A stretch of DNA of 64,000 nucleotides from Paracoccus endophyticus (lineage in GTDB: Bacteria > Pseudomonadota > Alphaproteobacteria > Rhodobacterales > Rhodobacteraceae). Position 1 is the first letter of the stretch, and every line of letters begins with the position of its first letter. The notes beneath the pieces are model-generated. The model was not told the DNA's origin, made no database searches, and saw only the letters and a program-made list of their open reading frames with translations. Both the position numbers and the translations under genes were made by a program. The DNA lies in NCBI RefSeq assembly GCF_003286075.1, contig NZ_QLUV01000001.1:682001-746000 (forward strand), given 5' to 3'. This document shows positions 28,513-36,504 of this stretch, piece after piece.

Positions 28513-28577
28513 GCGGGGGCTGCGCGCCCCCGCACCCCGCGGGATATTTCCACAAGGAAGAATGGGGGTTTTCCGGG
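28513..28577 (+). repeat. Intergenic hairpin plus GGGATATTT motif, probable dispersed element
   Basis: Hairpin arms 28513-28520 (GCGGGGGC) and 28526-28533 (GCCCCCGC) with loop TGCGC. ACCCCGC, GGGATATTTCCACAAGGAAG and AATGGGGGTTTTCC follow. From memory, very similar hairpin + GGGATATTT + purine-rich sequences recur between genes in Rhodobacteraceae. No second copy was noticed in this window. It sits in the 183-bp gap between divergent asd and the aminopeptidase gene. Confidence 0.45.
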
Positions 28578-28622
28578 CGTGCGGCCCGGCGCACAACAGG
28601 CCGAACCGAGCAGGAGCCGCCG

Positions 28623-30011
28623 ATGACCGACCCCGCCTTTGCCCCCCGTGATGCCGACAGCCGGCCGCTGTGGCTGGTCGCGCAAGGCGGGGACGGCCCG
28701 GTCTGGCCTGCCGGCATCGACCCGGCCTTTCCGCGCGCGGCGGGCTTTGCGGCCAAGGCGGGGCAGGTCTGCCTGCTGCCGGGGCCGCAGGGTGTCGCGG
28801 GCGCGCTGTTCGGCCTGGGCCGCACCGCCGCGCCCGGCGACCGCCCGCCGCGCGAGCGGTTCGTGCTGGCCAAGGCCGCCGAGGCGCTGCCCGAGGGCGC
28901 CTGGCATCTGGCCGAAATGCCGCAGGCCTTTGACGCGGCGCAGGGCGCGCTGGGGTGGCTGTTCGCGCAGTATCGCTTTGACCGTTACAAGACGGCGGAC
29001 GCGCCCCGCGCGCGGCTGGTCTGCCCGGCGGGCGCGGACGCGGACGCGCTGCTGGCGATGGCGGCGGGCGAATACCTGGCGCGCGACCTGATCAACACGC
29101 CCGCGTCCGATCTTGGCCCGGCAGAGTTGGAACAGGCGGCGCGCGACCTGGCCGCCCGGCACGGCGCAGCCGTCGCCGTCACGCAGGGCGCCGACCTTGC
29201 GCGGGATTTCCCGATGATCCACGCCGTCGGCCGGGCCGCCGCGTCGGGGCGCGAACCCCGGCTGATCGACCTGCGCTTTCCCGGCGACGGGCCCGCCGTC
29301 ACCCTGGTCGGCAAGGGCGTGTGCTTCGACACCGGCGGGCTGGACATTAAGCCCGCCTCGTCCATGGGGCTGATGAAAAAGGACATGGGGGGTGCGGCCA
29401 ACGTGCTGGGGCTGGCCGAGACGCTGGCCCGCATGGGCCGGGCCGGCGGGCTGCGGGTGCTGATCCCGGCGGTGGAAAACAGCGTCGGACCCGACAGCAT
29501 CCGCCCCGGCGACGTGCTGACCAGCCGCAAGGGGCTGACCGTCGAGGTCAACAACACCGACGCCGAGGGCCGGCTGGTGCTGGCCGACGCGCTGGCGCTT
29601 GCGGCCGAGGAGGCGCCCGCCCTGCTGGTCAGCATGGCCACGCTGACCGGGGCGGCGCGCGTAGCGCTGGGGCCGGACCTGCCGCCGTTCTTCTGCGACG
29701 ACGAGGCGGCGGCCGAGGCGCTGTTCCGCGCCGGGCGCGAGGCCGCCGACCCGATCTGGCGCATGCCGTTCTGGGAGCCTTACGAGACGATGATCGAGCC
29801 GGCCATCGCCGATCTGGACAACGCCCCGGGCGGCGGATTCGCGGGCGCGATCACCGCCGCGCTGTTCCTGCGCCGCTTCACCGAAGGGGCGCGGGTCTAC
29901 GCGCATTTCGACATCTATGGCTGGCAGCCGACGCCTGCGCCGGGGCGACCCAAGGGCGGCGTGGGGCAGGGGATGCGCGCGATCCTGGCCGCCCTGCCGC
30001 GGATCGTGTGA
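28623..30011 (+). CDS. M17 leucyl aminopeptidase
   Basis: 462-residue cytosolic di-zinc/manganese aminopeptidase. The metal and substrate residues are in GKGVCFDTGGLDIKP (near 228-242) and the family signature NTDAEGRLVLADAL (near 310-323). The N-terminal domain (about 1-150) is divergent, as usual for the alphaproteobacterial form. The downstream NlpC/P60 gene starts within the stop codon (TGATG), so the two are coupled. Confidence 0.94.
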   Translation: MTDPAFAPRDADSRPLWLVAQGGDGPVWPAGIDPAFPRAAGFAAKAGQVCLLPGPQGVAGALFGLGRTAAPGDRPPRERFVLAKAAEALPEGAWHLAEMPQAFDAAQGALGWLFAQYRFDRYKTADAPRARLVCPAGADADALLAMAAGEYLARDLINTPASDLGPAELEQAARDLAARHGAAVAVTQGADLARDFPMIHAVGRAAASGREPRLIDLRFPGDGPAVTLVGKGVCFDTGGLDIKPASSMGLMKKDMGGAANVLGLAETLARMGRAGGLRVLIPAVENSVGPDSIRPGDVLTSRKGLTVEVNNTDAEGRLVLADALALAAEEAPALLVSMATLTGAARVALGPDLPPFFCDDEAAAEALFRAGREAADPIWRMPFWEPYETMIEPAIADLDNAPGGGFAGAITAALFLRRFTEGARVYAHFDIYGWQPTPAPGRPKGGVGQGMRAILAALPRIV

Positions 30012-30838
30012 TGGATCGCCGCCTGACCCCCGCGACCGACCGCGTGGCCCTGCGCGGCAGCGGCATCGACCGCGCCGCGACCACCAAGGGGCAGCCCCTG
30101 CGGGTTGTGGGCGGCATCGCCGACCTGCTGCGCGCACCGGCGGGCGCGCGGGATCGCCAGCTTCTGCATGGGGCCGATGTCACGCTGATCGAGGAGCGTG
30201 ACGGCTGGGCCTTCGTGCAGGCGGCGGCCGACGGCTATTGCGGCTGGGTGATGCGCAGGACGCTGACGGATGAGCTTCCCCCCATCACCCACCGCGTCAC
30301 CGCGCCCGCCACCCATGTCTATGCCGCACCGGATTTCAAGCAGAGGGAACGGGGCGCGCTGTCCCTTGGGGCGCGGCTGTCGGTCAGCGGCATCGAGGGT
30401 CGTTTTGCCCGGCTGTCCGATGGATTCTTCGTGCCCGTCCAGCACATCGGCGACGCGCCTGCCGATGACCCTGCCGCCGTCGCGCTGTCCCTGCTGGGCA
30501 CGCCCTATCTGTGGGGCGGCAACAGCCGGGTCGGCATCGACTGTTCCGGCTTGGCGCAGGCCGCGCTGCTGGCCTGCGGGATCGCCTGCCCGGGCGACAG
30601 CGACCTGCAGCGCGCGACATTCCCGTCCGTGGCCAACATCCGTCGCAACGACCTGCTGTTCTGGCCGGGCCATGTCGCGCTGGCGCTGGACGCCGCCACC
30701 ATGGTCCACGCGACCGCCTGGACGATGTCGGTCGTCACCGAGGACATCGCTGCCGCCATCGCCCGCATCGACCGGGCGGGCGAGGGGCCGTTCCTGGGCG
30801 GGCACCGGCCGCTGGACCATCCGGCGGCCTTTCCGTAA
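30011..30838 (+). CDS. NlpC/P60 family C40 peptidase with SH3-like domains
   Basis: 275-residue cell-wall peptide hydrolase. Two SH3-like regions (about 30-85 and 95-150) are followed by the NlpC/P60 domain (about 155-275). The catalytic Cys is in GIDCSGLAQAALLACG; the His is in GHVALALDAA. No signal peptide is seen, so it may act in the cytosol on imported peptides, like dipeptidyl-peptidase VI relatives. The ATG at 30011 overlaps the aminopeptidase stop (a GTG at 30008 is a less likely start). Coupling suggests joint murein-peptide breakdown. Confidence 0.9.
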   Translation: MDRRLTPATDRVALRGSGIDRAATTKGQPLRVVGGIADLLRAPAGARDRQLLHGADVTLIEERDGWAFVQAAADGYCGWVMRRTLTDELPPITHRVTAPATHVYAAPDFKQRERGALSLGARLSVSGIEGRFARLSDGFFVPVQHIGDAPADDPAAVALSLLGTPYLWGGNSRVGIDCSGLAQAALLACGIACPGDSDLQRATFPSVANIRRNDLLFWPGHVALALDAATMVHATAWTMSVVTEDIAAAIARIDRAGEGPFLGGHRPLDHPAAFP

Positions 30839-30898
30839 GCCTTTCCCCATCTGCCGCGGCCCACGCCGCGCGTGACCGCAACGCCACGGGGGGCCAGC

Positions 30899-31960
30899 AT
30901 GACGCATCTGTGGGTAAGGGCCGAAAGCCGCCCTGACGAAAGCCGGGTCGGAATCACCCCCGACGGCGTGCGCGCGCTGATCGCCGCAGGGTTTCGCGTC
31001 ACCGTCGAGGACAGCCCCACGCGCATCATCCCGACCGCCGACTATGCCGCCGCCGGGGCGGCCTTGGCGCCCGCGGGGACATGGCCCGCGGCGCCCGCCG
31101 ACGCCATCGTCTTCGGTCTCAAGGAACTGCCCGACGACGGCTCGCCCCTGAGGCATCGCCACGTCATGTTCGGCCATGCCTTCAAGGGCCAGCCCGCCGG
31201 CCAGGGGCTGCTGCGCCGGTTCCGGGACGGGGGCGGGCGGCTTTACGACCTGGAATACCTGCTGGACGAAGACGGGCGCAGGCTTGCGGCGTTCGGCTAT
31301 TGGGCCGGGTTCGCGGGCGCGGCCGTCGCCCTGAAATGCTGGGCGGCGCAGCAGCGTGGCGCCCTGTGCGGGCCGGTCGCGCCCCAGCCCGACAGGGATG
31401 CGCTGGCCGCCGGGCTGCGGGCCGAGCTGGACGCCACCGGCCGGCCGCGCCCGCGCGCCATCGTGGTCGGCGCCCTGGGGCGGGTCGGGACGGGGGCCTG
31501 CGACCTGTGCGCCGAAATGGGCGTGCGCGTCACGAAATGGGACCTCGCCGAAACGGCGAATGGCGGACCATTTCCCGAAATCCTGCTGCACGACATCTTC
31601 CTGAACGGCATCCTGGCGGTGCCGGGCACGCCGGTCCTGGTCCCGGCCGATGCGGTCAACCCCGGCCGCGCGCTGACCGTGATCGCCGACATTGCCTGCG
31701 ACCCGGGCAGCGACTTTTCCCCCATCAAGGTCTATGACCGCACCACCGACTGGGCCGCCCCGGCGCGGCGGGTGGCCGAGGCCCCGCCCCTGGACGTGAC
31801 CGCCATCGACAACCTGCCCGCGCTGCTGCCGCGCGAATCCAGCACGGATTACGCCGGCCAGCTGCTGCCGGTGCTGCGCGGGCTGGACGCCCTGGACGCA
31901 GGGCCGTGGGGACGGGCCGCCGCCCTCTTCGACGCGCATCTGAAAGGGCTGTCGCCATGA
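30899..31960 (+). CDS. Saccharopine dehydrogenase, lysine-forming / lysine-ketoglutarate reductase type
   Basis: 353-residue LYS1-like enzyme. The N-terminal half opens VRAESRPDESRVGITPDGVR, typical of the alanine-dehydrogenase/LYS1 fold. The NAD-binding site is in VVGALGRVGTGACDLC (about 189-204). It interconverts lysine + 2-oxoglutarate and saccharopine. With the next gene, which overlaps by 4 bp (ATGA), it makes a two-step lysine breakdown module. The ATG at 30899 is preferred over the upstream start because it gives the family N-terminus. Confidence 0.86.
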   Translation: MTHLWVRAESRPDESRVGITPDGVRALIAAGFRVTVEDSPTRIIPTADYAAAGAALAPAGTWPAAPADAIVFGLKELPDDGSPLRHRHVMFGHAFKGQPAGQGLLRRFRDGGGRLYDLEYLLDEDGRRLAAFGYWAGFAGAAVALKCWAAQQRGALCGPVAPQPDRDALAAGLRAELDATGRPRPRAIVVGALGRVGTGACDLCAEMGVRVTKWDLAETANGGPFPEILLHDIFLNGILAVPGTPVLVPADAVNPGRALTVIADIACDPGSDFSPIKVYDRTTDWAAPARRVAEAPPLDVTAIDNLPALLPRESSTDYAGQLLPVLRGLDALDAGPWGRAAALFDAHLKGLSP

Positions 31961-33099
31961 CCATCCACTGGGTCGGAACGGGCCTGACGTCGGTCCCCGG
32001 ATTGCGCCGCCTGCTGTCGGGCCGCGTGCCGGTGACGGTCTGGAACCGCACCGTGGACAAGGCCCGTGGCGCCGTGGGCAATCTGGCCGCGGACATCCGC
32101 GAATTCGGCCTGCCGGCGCTTGCGGATGCGGTCGGGCCGGGCGACGTGGTCGTCTCGCTGCTGCCGGCCGACCGGCACGTCGCCCTGGCGCGGGTCTGCC
32201 TGGACCGGCGCGCGCATTTCGTCTGCCCCAGCCTCATCTCGCGCGACATGGCCGCGCTGGAACAGGCGGCGGTCGATGCGGGCGTGGCGCTGGTGAACGA
32301 GGTGGGACTGAACCCCGGCATCGACCAGCTGGTGGCGCATGATCTGGTCAACGACTATCGCCATGTGGCGCAGCCCGGCGACAGGGTGCGGTTTGCCAGC
32401 TATTGCGGCGGCATCCCGAAACATCCCAACCGGTTCCGCTACAAGGTGTCGTGCTCGCCGCTGGAGGTGCTGCAGGCGCTGCGCGCGCCCGCGCGCGTGA
32501 TCCGCGAGGGCGCCGCGCAGGTGATCGACCCGCCGTGGCAGGCGACCCGATCCTACGACGCGCCACTGCCCACGCCCGAACGGTTCGAGGTTCATCCGAC
32601 CGGCGATTCCACGGCGTTCACGGATCACTACGGCTTCGATCCCGCCTGGCACATCCACGAGTTCGTGCATGGCACCATCCGGCTGAAGGGCTGGCGCGAG
32701 GCCTGGGCCCCGGTCCTGGCCGAGCTTGCCGCGCTGCACGGCCCCGAGGGCGACGCCCGCCTGCGGCAGATGGCCGACCGCTTTCGCACCGACCACGCCT
32801 ATGCCCCCGGAGAGCCGGACCGCGTCGTGCTGTGCGTGGCCCTGCACGCCAGCCGCAACGGCGCGCCGGTGTTCGGAAAGGAATGGGTGCTGGACGCGCA
32901 GGGCGGCCCGGCGGGGACCGCGATGGCGCAACTGGTGTCCGTGCCGGTGGCGATGGCCGCCGAGGCGGTGCTGGCCGGGCATTTTGCGCCGGGCGTCCAT
33001 GCCGCGCCCCGCGACCCGCTGCTGGTCGGCCTGTGGCTGGTCGAGGTCGGGCAGATCGCCAGCCACATGGCCAAGATCGATCACCTGCGAGTGGCCTGA
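31957..33099 (+). CDS. Saccharopine dehydrogenase, glutamate-forming (LYS9-like)
   Basis: 380-residue protein. The Rossmann start VGTGLTSVPGLRRLL is atypical for the strict GxGxxG motif. The catalytic domain has CPSLISRDM, NEVGLNPGIDQLVAHD and SYCGGIPKHPNRFRYK, the last quoted motif being characteristic of glutamate-forming saccharopine dehydrogenases. It would cleave saccharopine to aminoadipate semialdehyde and glutamate. It is translationally coupled to the upstream gene. Direction (lysine breakdown) is inferred because the genome also makes lysine by DAP. Confidence 0.86.
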   Translation: MTIHWVGTGLTSVPGLRRLLSGRVPVTVWNRTVDKARGAVGNLAADIREFGLPALADAVGPGDVVVSLLPADRHVALARVCLDRRAHFVCPSLISRDMAALEQAAVDAGVALVNEVGLNPGIDQLVAHDLVNDYRHVAQPGDRVRFASYCGGIPKHPNRFRYKVSCSPLEVLQALRAPARVIREGAAQVIDPPWQATRSYDAPLPTPERFEVHPTGDSTAFTDHYGFDPAWHIHEFVHGTIRLKGWREAWAPVLAELAALHGPEGDARLRQMADRFRTDHAYAPGEPDRVVLCVALHASRNGAPVFGKEWVLDAQGGPAGTAMAQLVSVPVAMAAEAVLAGHFAPGVHAAPRDPLLVGLWLVEVGQIASHMAKIDHLRVA

Positions 33100-33144
33100 G
33101 GGGGGACGGCGCGCGGGACGCAGCCCGTCGCCGCCCCGTCGCGG

Positions 33145-33786
33145 TCAGACCGGGCCGAAGCCCTGGCCGTCGAACTGCGTCAGCGTGCCGTCCGAGATGT
33201 CGTGCAGCAGCCCGTGCAGGGACAGCTCGCCCGACTCGACCGCGGCCGCAACGAACGGAAAGGTCATCAGGTTTTCCAGCGAGATCAGGACCGCCTGCTG
33301 TTCCAGCGCGGCCAGTTGCCGGTCCTCGGGCAGATCCCGGACGCGGTCATAGCCGGGGCGCAGGATGTCCATCCAGCGGCCGACGAAGCTGGTCGTCTCG
33401 TCCAGATCGGGGGCGTGGCCCGCGCACATCGCCAGGCATCCCTTGACGCCGCCGCACTGGCTGTGACCCATGACGATCAGATGCGCGACCCGCAGCGTGG
33501 TCACGGCGTATTCCACCGCCGCCGAGGTGCCGTGCTGGGCGCCGTCCGGCGCATAGGGCGGCACCAGGTTGGCGATGTTGCGGTGGATGAAGAACTCGCC
33601 CGTGTCCGCCCCGAAGATCGACGTGACATGCACGCGCGAATCGCAGCACGAGATCACCATCGCCCGCGGCCGCTGTCCGTCGTTGGCCAGCCGGCGATAC
33701 CAGGCGCGGTTCTCAGTGAACGAGGTGGCGTGCCAGCCGTGATAGCGCTGCACCAGATACTGCGGCAAAGGACGGCCCGTGGTCAT
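33145..33786 (-). CDS. Beta-class carbonic anhydrase
   Basis: 213-residue Zn enzyme hydrating CO2. Predicted Zn ligands are Cys47 with the Asp49-Arg51 dyad (CCDSR), then His108 and Cys111 (GHSQCGG). The residue between Cys47 and Asp49 is another Cys, where Ser or Met is usual. The ATG at 33786 is chosen because GGAGG sits 6 bp upstream; the frame has an earlier ATG at 33804. It converges with the saccharopine genes. Confidence 0.95.
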   Translation of the reverse strand: MTTGRPLPQYLVQRYHGWHATSFTENRAWYRRLANDGQRPRAMVISCCDSRVHVTSIFGADTGEFFIHRNIANLVPPYAPDGAQHGTSAAVEYAVTTLRVAHLIVMGHSQCGGVKGCLAMCAGHAPDLDETTSFVGRWMDILRPGYDRVRDLPEDRQLAALEQQAVLISLENLMTFPFVAAAVESGELSLHGLLHDISDGTLTQFDGQGFGPV

Positions 33787-33935
33787 CGTTTCCTCCTGTG
33801 TCACGGCTGCTGCGCGTGCATATCCAGCCGTCGCGTAAAGTTCGAGGGGTTTTCACGGCGGGGGGTAAGGAAATCTCAACGCCTGCGGGCAGATGGTGCC
33901 CGGACGTGTGGGGACACGGGTGAAGGGAAACGGAC

Positions 33936-34316
33936 ATGGCAAACCTTGCGGTTCTCGCCCTCGACGAGGCGGTGCGCCTCGACGCCGGGCGGGTGGGCGA
34001 AATCGTGGACGAGCTGGGCGAGCTGGCCGCGCAGAACGTGATGGGCATCGCGCTGGAGCAGCTGGCCCAGGCCCTGGCGACGGCGCGCGGCGCGGCGATG
34101 GCGGGGGACATGGCCGCCCTGGTCGCGCAGGCGGACCTGCTGTCGCGGCTGGCGTGGCAGATGGGGCTGGTGTCGCTGGCGGGGGTGGCGGTCGATGTGG
34201 GCGCCTGCGCCGACCGGCGCGACGCGACCGCGCTGGGGGCGACGCTGGCGCGGCTGATGCGGGTGGGCAACCGCTCGCTGACGCAGATCTGGGACGAGGC
34301 GTCGATCGGGTCCTGA
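33936..34316 (+). CDS. Unknown small helical protein, possibly a His-less Hpt-like domain
   Basis: 126-residue all-helical protein with no signal peptide. The core segment (about 55-115: LVAQADLLSRLAWQMGLVSLA, in part, then LMRVGNRSLTQIWDE) has the helix spacing of an Hpt four-helix bundle. There is no His in the position where the phospho-His would be. It stands alone between convergent genes. GGTGAAGGGAAACGG upstream of 33936 acts as ribosome binding site. I do not recognise a family with confidence. Confidence 0.7.
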   Translation: MANLAVLALDEAVRLDAGRVGEIVDELGELAAQNVMGIALEQLAQALATARGAAMAGDMAALVAQADLLSRLAWQMGLVSLAGVAVDVGACADRRDATALGATLARLMRVGNRSLTQIWDEASIGS

Positions 34317-34409
34317 GGGGGGCCTGTCGTCCGGCCGAGGCACGCCGCGGGGAACGGCGATAAGAAACCCCGGACGGCCAGCAGGGAGTGCAGCCCGGGA
34401 CCCGCGCGG

Positions 34410-34784
34410 TCAGCGGCCCATGCAGCCTTCGTAGAACAGGATGCGGACCGTCTGTTCGTCCAGCCGGAACATCGGATCGGACAGGGGAACCGAATAGATC
34501 TGCTGCACCGCCCGCGCCATCCCCGCCATGTACAGCGAGGCGAGCTGCTGGCGGGCGGCCAGCGGAACGTTGCGCCGGTTGCTGAGCCGCGCGCCGACCG
34601 TGTCGCTCAGGATCTGCATCGTCTGGCGCTGGGTGTTGCCGGCCGCCCGCAGGCCGACCGCCCGCGCGGCGTCGGGCGCGATGGTGGCGCAGACGAACTC
34701 GTCCTCGGCGGTCCGGGTCTGGGCGTTCGCCCCCAGCGGCATCGCCATGATCGCCACCGCCAGCAGCGCCGAAAGCTGTCGCAT
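34410..34784 (-). CDS. Small exported protein of unknown function
   Basis: 124-residue protein with a signal peptide (MRQLSALLAVAIMAMPLGANA, residues 1-20 shown in part). The mature part has two Cys (near 32 and 122), which could form a disulfide, and is mostly helical. It ends FYEGCMGR. It follows the GT29-like gene by 68 bp on the same strand and may be in that transcription unit. No family recognised. Confidence 0.65.
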   Translation of the reverse strand: MRQLSALLAVAIMAMPLGANAQTRTAEDEFVCATIAPDAARAVGLRAAGNTQRQTMQILSDTVGARLSNRRNVPLAARQQLASLYMAGMARAVQQIYSVPLSDPMFRLDEQTVRILFYEGCMGR

Positions 34785-34852
34785 CAGATGCTCTCCGTTT
34801 TCGGCTGTCTAGCATCGACCGGGCACGCGCGCATCCCGGTCGCGCGCGCCCC

Positions 34853-35467
34853 TCAGGCCAGCCGCAGGCGCGCGTCGCGCTCGGCCGCGCGCGCGACCCA
34901 TGCGGCCTCGGCCGCAAAATCGTGGGGCACCTGCGCGGCGCGGCGGCGGCCCGACAGGGACTGGCTGGCGAAGAAATCGAACCCGTGCAGCGTCAGCCCG
35001 GCCACCGGCGCCGACAGGATCAGCCCGATCAGCATCGCCCCGGTGGTGGGCGGCGCCCCCAGCTCGGCCGTCAGGGCGGCGTAATCGGCCAGCGGGTGCA
35101 GGTAGAATCCGGGGCTGTGCGCGGTCTGCCAGTCCAGCCTCTTGCGCTTGGGCGACATCCACAGGATGCGGCGGGGGGCCAGCCGCGCGCGGTCGGCCGC
35201 AGGCAGGCGCACGGCCAGCCCCAGCCAGTCGGTGCGGGTCCCGTGGCTGGCGGGGTCGGGCATCGGCGCGCGGTTGATCCGCACGACCAGGTCGGCCGCG
35301 TCGATCTGCGCGCCCTGCTGCGCCTGCGCCAGGGCGCGCGCGTTTCCGACCAGCGCGACCTGCCGCCCCGACAGTTCGGCGTGCAGATCGGACAGGGGCG
35401 CGGACAGGGTGGCCAGCATCGGCTCGTTCCGCATGGTCCGGGCCAGAAGAAAGCGCAGCGGCGTCAT
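34853..35467 (-). CDS. GT29 sialyltransferase-like protein
   Basis: 204-residue protein with a GT29-type fold. Sialylmotif L-like: VALVGNARAL, then GAQIDAADLVVRINRAP (about 38-68) and GTRTDW. Sialylmotif S-like: PTTGAMLIGLIL followed by LHGFDFF (about 139-163). Motif VS-like HDFAAE near 181-186. GT29 enzymes are best known from animals; bacterial versions exist in Rhodobacteraceae but are poorly characterised. Without CMP-sialic acid synthesis genes here, the donor is unknown. The start ATG overlaps the upstream GT4 gene by 4 bp. Confidence 0.8.
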   Translation of the reverse strand: MTPLRFLLARTMRNEPMLATLSAPLSDLHAELSGRQVALVGNARALAQAQQGAQIDAADLVVRINRAPMPDPASHGTRTDWLGLAVRLPAADRARLAPRRILWMSPKRKRLDWQTAHSPGFYLHPLADYAALTAELGAPPTTGAMLIGLILSAPVAGLTLHGFDFFASQSLSGRRRAAQVPHDFAAEAAWVARAAERDARLRLA

Positions 35468-36504
35468 CCCAGCAACCCCCGATAGACAGCGATGATCGCG
35501 CGGGCCTCGCCCTCGATCGCGTGACTCGCGGCCACATGGGCGCGCGCCGCCTGGCCTGCCCGGGCGCGCGCCGCGTCGTCCGCCAGCCAGCGGTCCAGGG
35601 CCGCGGCCAGCGCGGGCAGGTCGTCGCGGGGGATCAGCGTCCCCGTCTCGTCGTCGCGGACCAGTGTCTCATAGGCGCCGACCCGCGCTGCGATGACGGG
35701 CACGCCGCAGGCCATGGCCTCCAGCGGGGTCAGACCGAAGCCTTCCCACCGCGCCGGGGCGGCGAACAGGTCCAGCGCCTGATAGTGGCGCACGACCTGG
35801 TCCCACGGGATCTCGCCCAGGAACCGGATACGGTCGGCCAGTCCCGCGGCGGCGGCCTGGGCCATCAGCCCGTCGGCAAAGGCGCGGTTGTCGGGCGTGA
35901 TGCGCCCGGTCAGGATCAGCTGCGCGCGCGGGTGGCGCGGGAACACCTGGATCGCGGCGCGCACCAGCAGGTCCACGCCCTTTTGCGCGCGCACCCGTCC
36001 GAAGCAGCCGACCAGCACCGCGTCCGGGTTCAGCCCCAGGTCGCGGCGCAGCGCGTCGCGGTCGGCGGCCGGCTGGAACACGGCCGTGTCCACGCCGTGC
36101 AGGATCACCGTCGCCGGCCGTTGCAGGAACGACGCGGCCTGTGGCGAGGTGGCGATCAGCGCGTCCTGGCGCCGGATCAGCCAGCGGGTGAACCCGGTGT
36201 GCCGCCGCTGCGCCGCGCTGGTGAACAGCAGGCGATAGCGGCGGCGCAGGACCTGCCGCAGGACCAGCCCCAGCGCCATTTCCGTGTTGCGCCGCGCGTG
36301 CCAGACGCGCCAGCGGTCGCGCGGCAGGGTCGCGGCGCGGGCCAGCGAAATGTGCGGCAGGTCCGGCGGCAGGCCTGGGCCGGTCGCCACGATGCCGATC
36401 ATCCGCGCCTGCACCGGGATCAGCCGCACCACGGTCGCGGTCACGCCCGACAGGCGGCGTTTGAGGTTCGGGGCCACGACCTCGATGGCGCGCGGGTCAG
36501 GCAT
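35464..36504 (-). CDS. GT4 family glycosyltransferase
   Basis: 346-residue GT-B glycosyltransferase. The C-terminal domain carries FGRVRAQKGVDLLVRAA and the E-x7-E donor site (ARWEGFGLTPLEAMACGVP, near 255-273). RLSGVTATVVRL at the N-terminus is the acceptor-side start. The ATG at 36504 is chosen since it starts the family N-terminus; the frame extends upstream into the MFS gene. It overlaps that gene by 8 bp and the GT29-like gene by 4 bp. Probably builds surface polysaccharide or lipooligosaccharide. Confidence 0.88.
   Translation of the reverse strand: MPDPRAIEVVAPNLKRRLSGVTATVVRLIPVQARMIGIVATGPGLPPDLPHISLARAATLPRDRWRVWHARRNTEMALGLVLRQVLRRRYRLLFTSAAQRRHTGFTRWLIRRQDALIATSPQAASFLQRPATVILHGVDTAVFQPAADRDALRRDLGLNPDAVLVGCFGRVRAQKGVDLLVRAAIQVFPRHPRAQLILTGRITPDNRAFADGLMAQAAAAGLADRIRFLGEIPWDQVVRHYQALDLFAAPARWEGFGLTPLEAMACGVPVIAARVGAYETLVRDDETGTLIPRDDLPALAAALDRWLADDAARARAGQAARAHVAASHAIEGEARAIIAVYRGLLG

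Noticed and set aside
31957..32020. Atypical nucleotide-binding start in the LYS9-like protein taken as a frameshift
   Set aside because: The frame is continuous, the start overlaps the upstream stop as expected, and later family motifs are intact.
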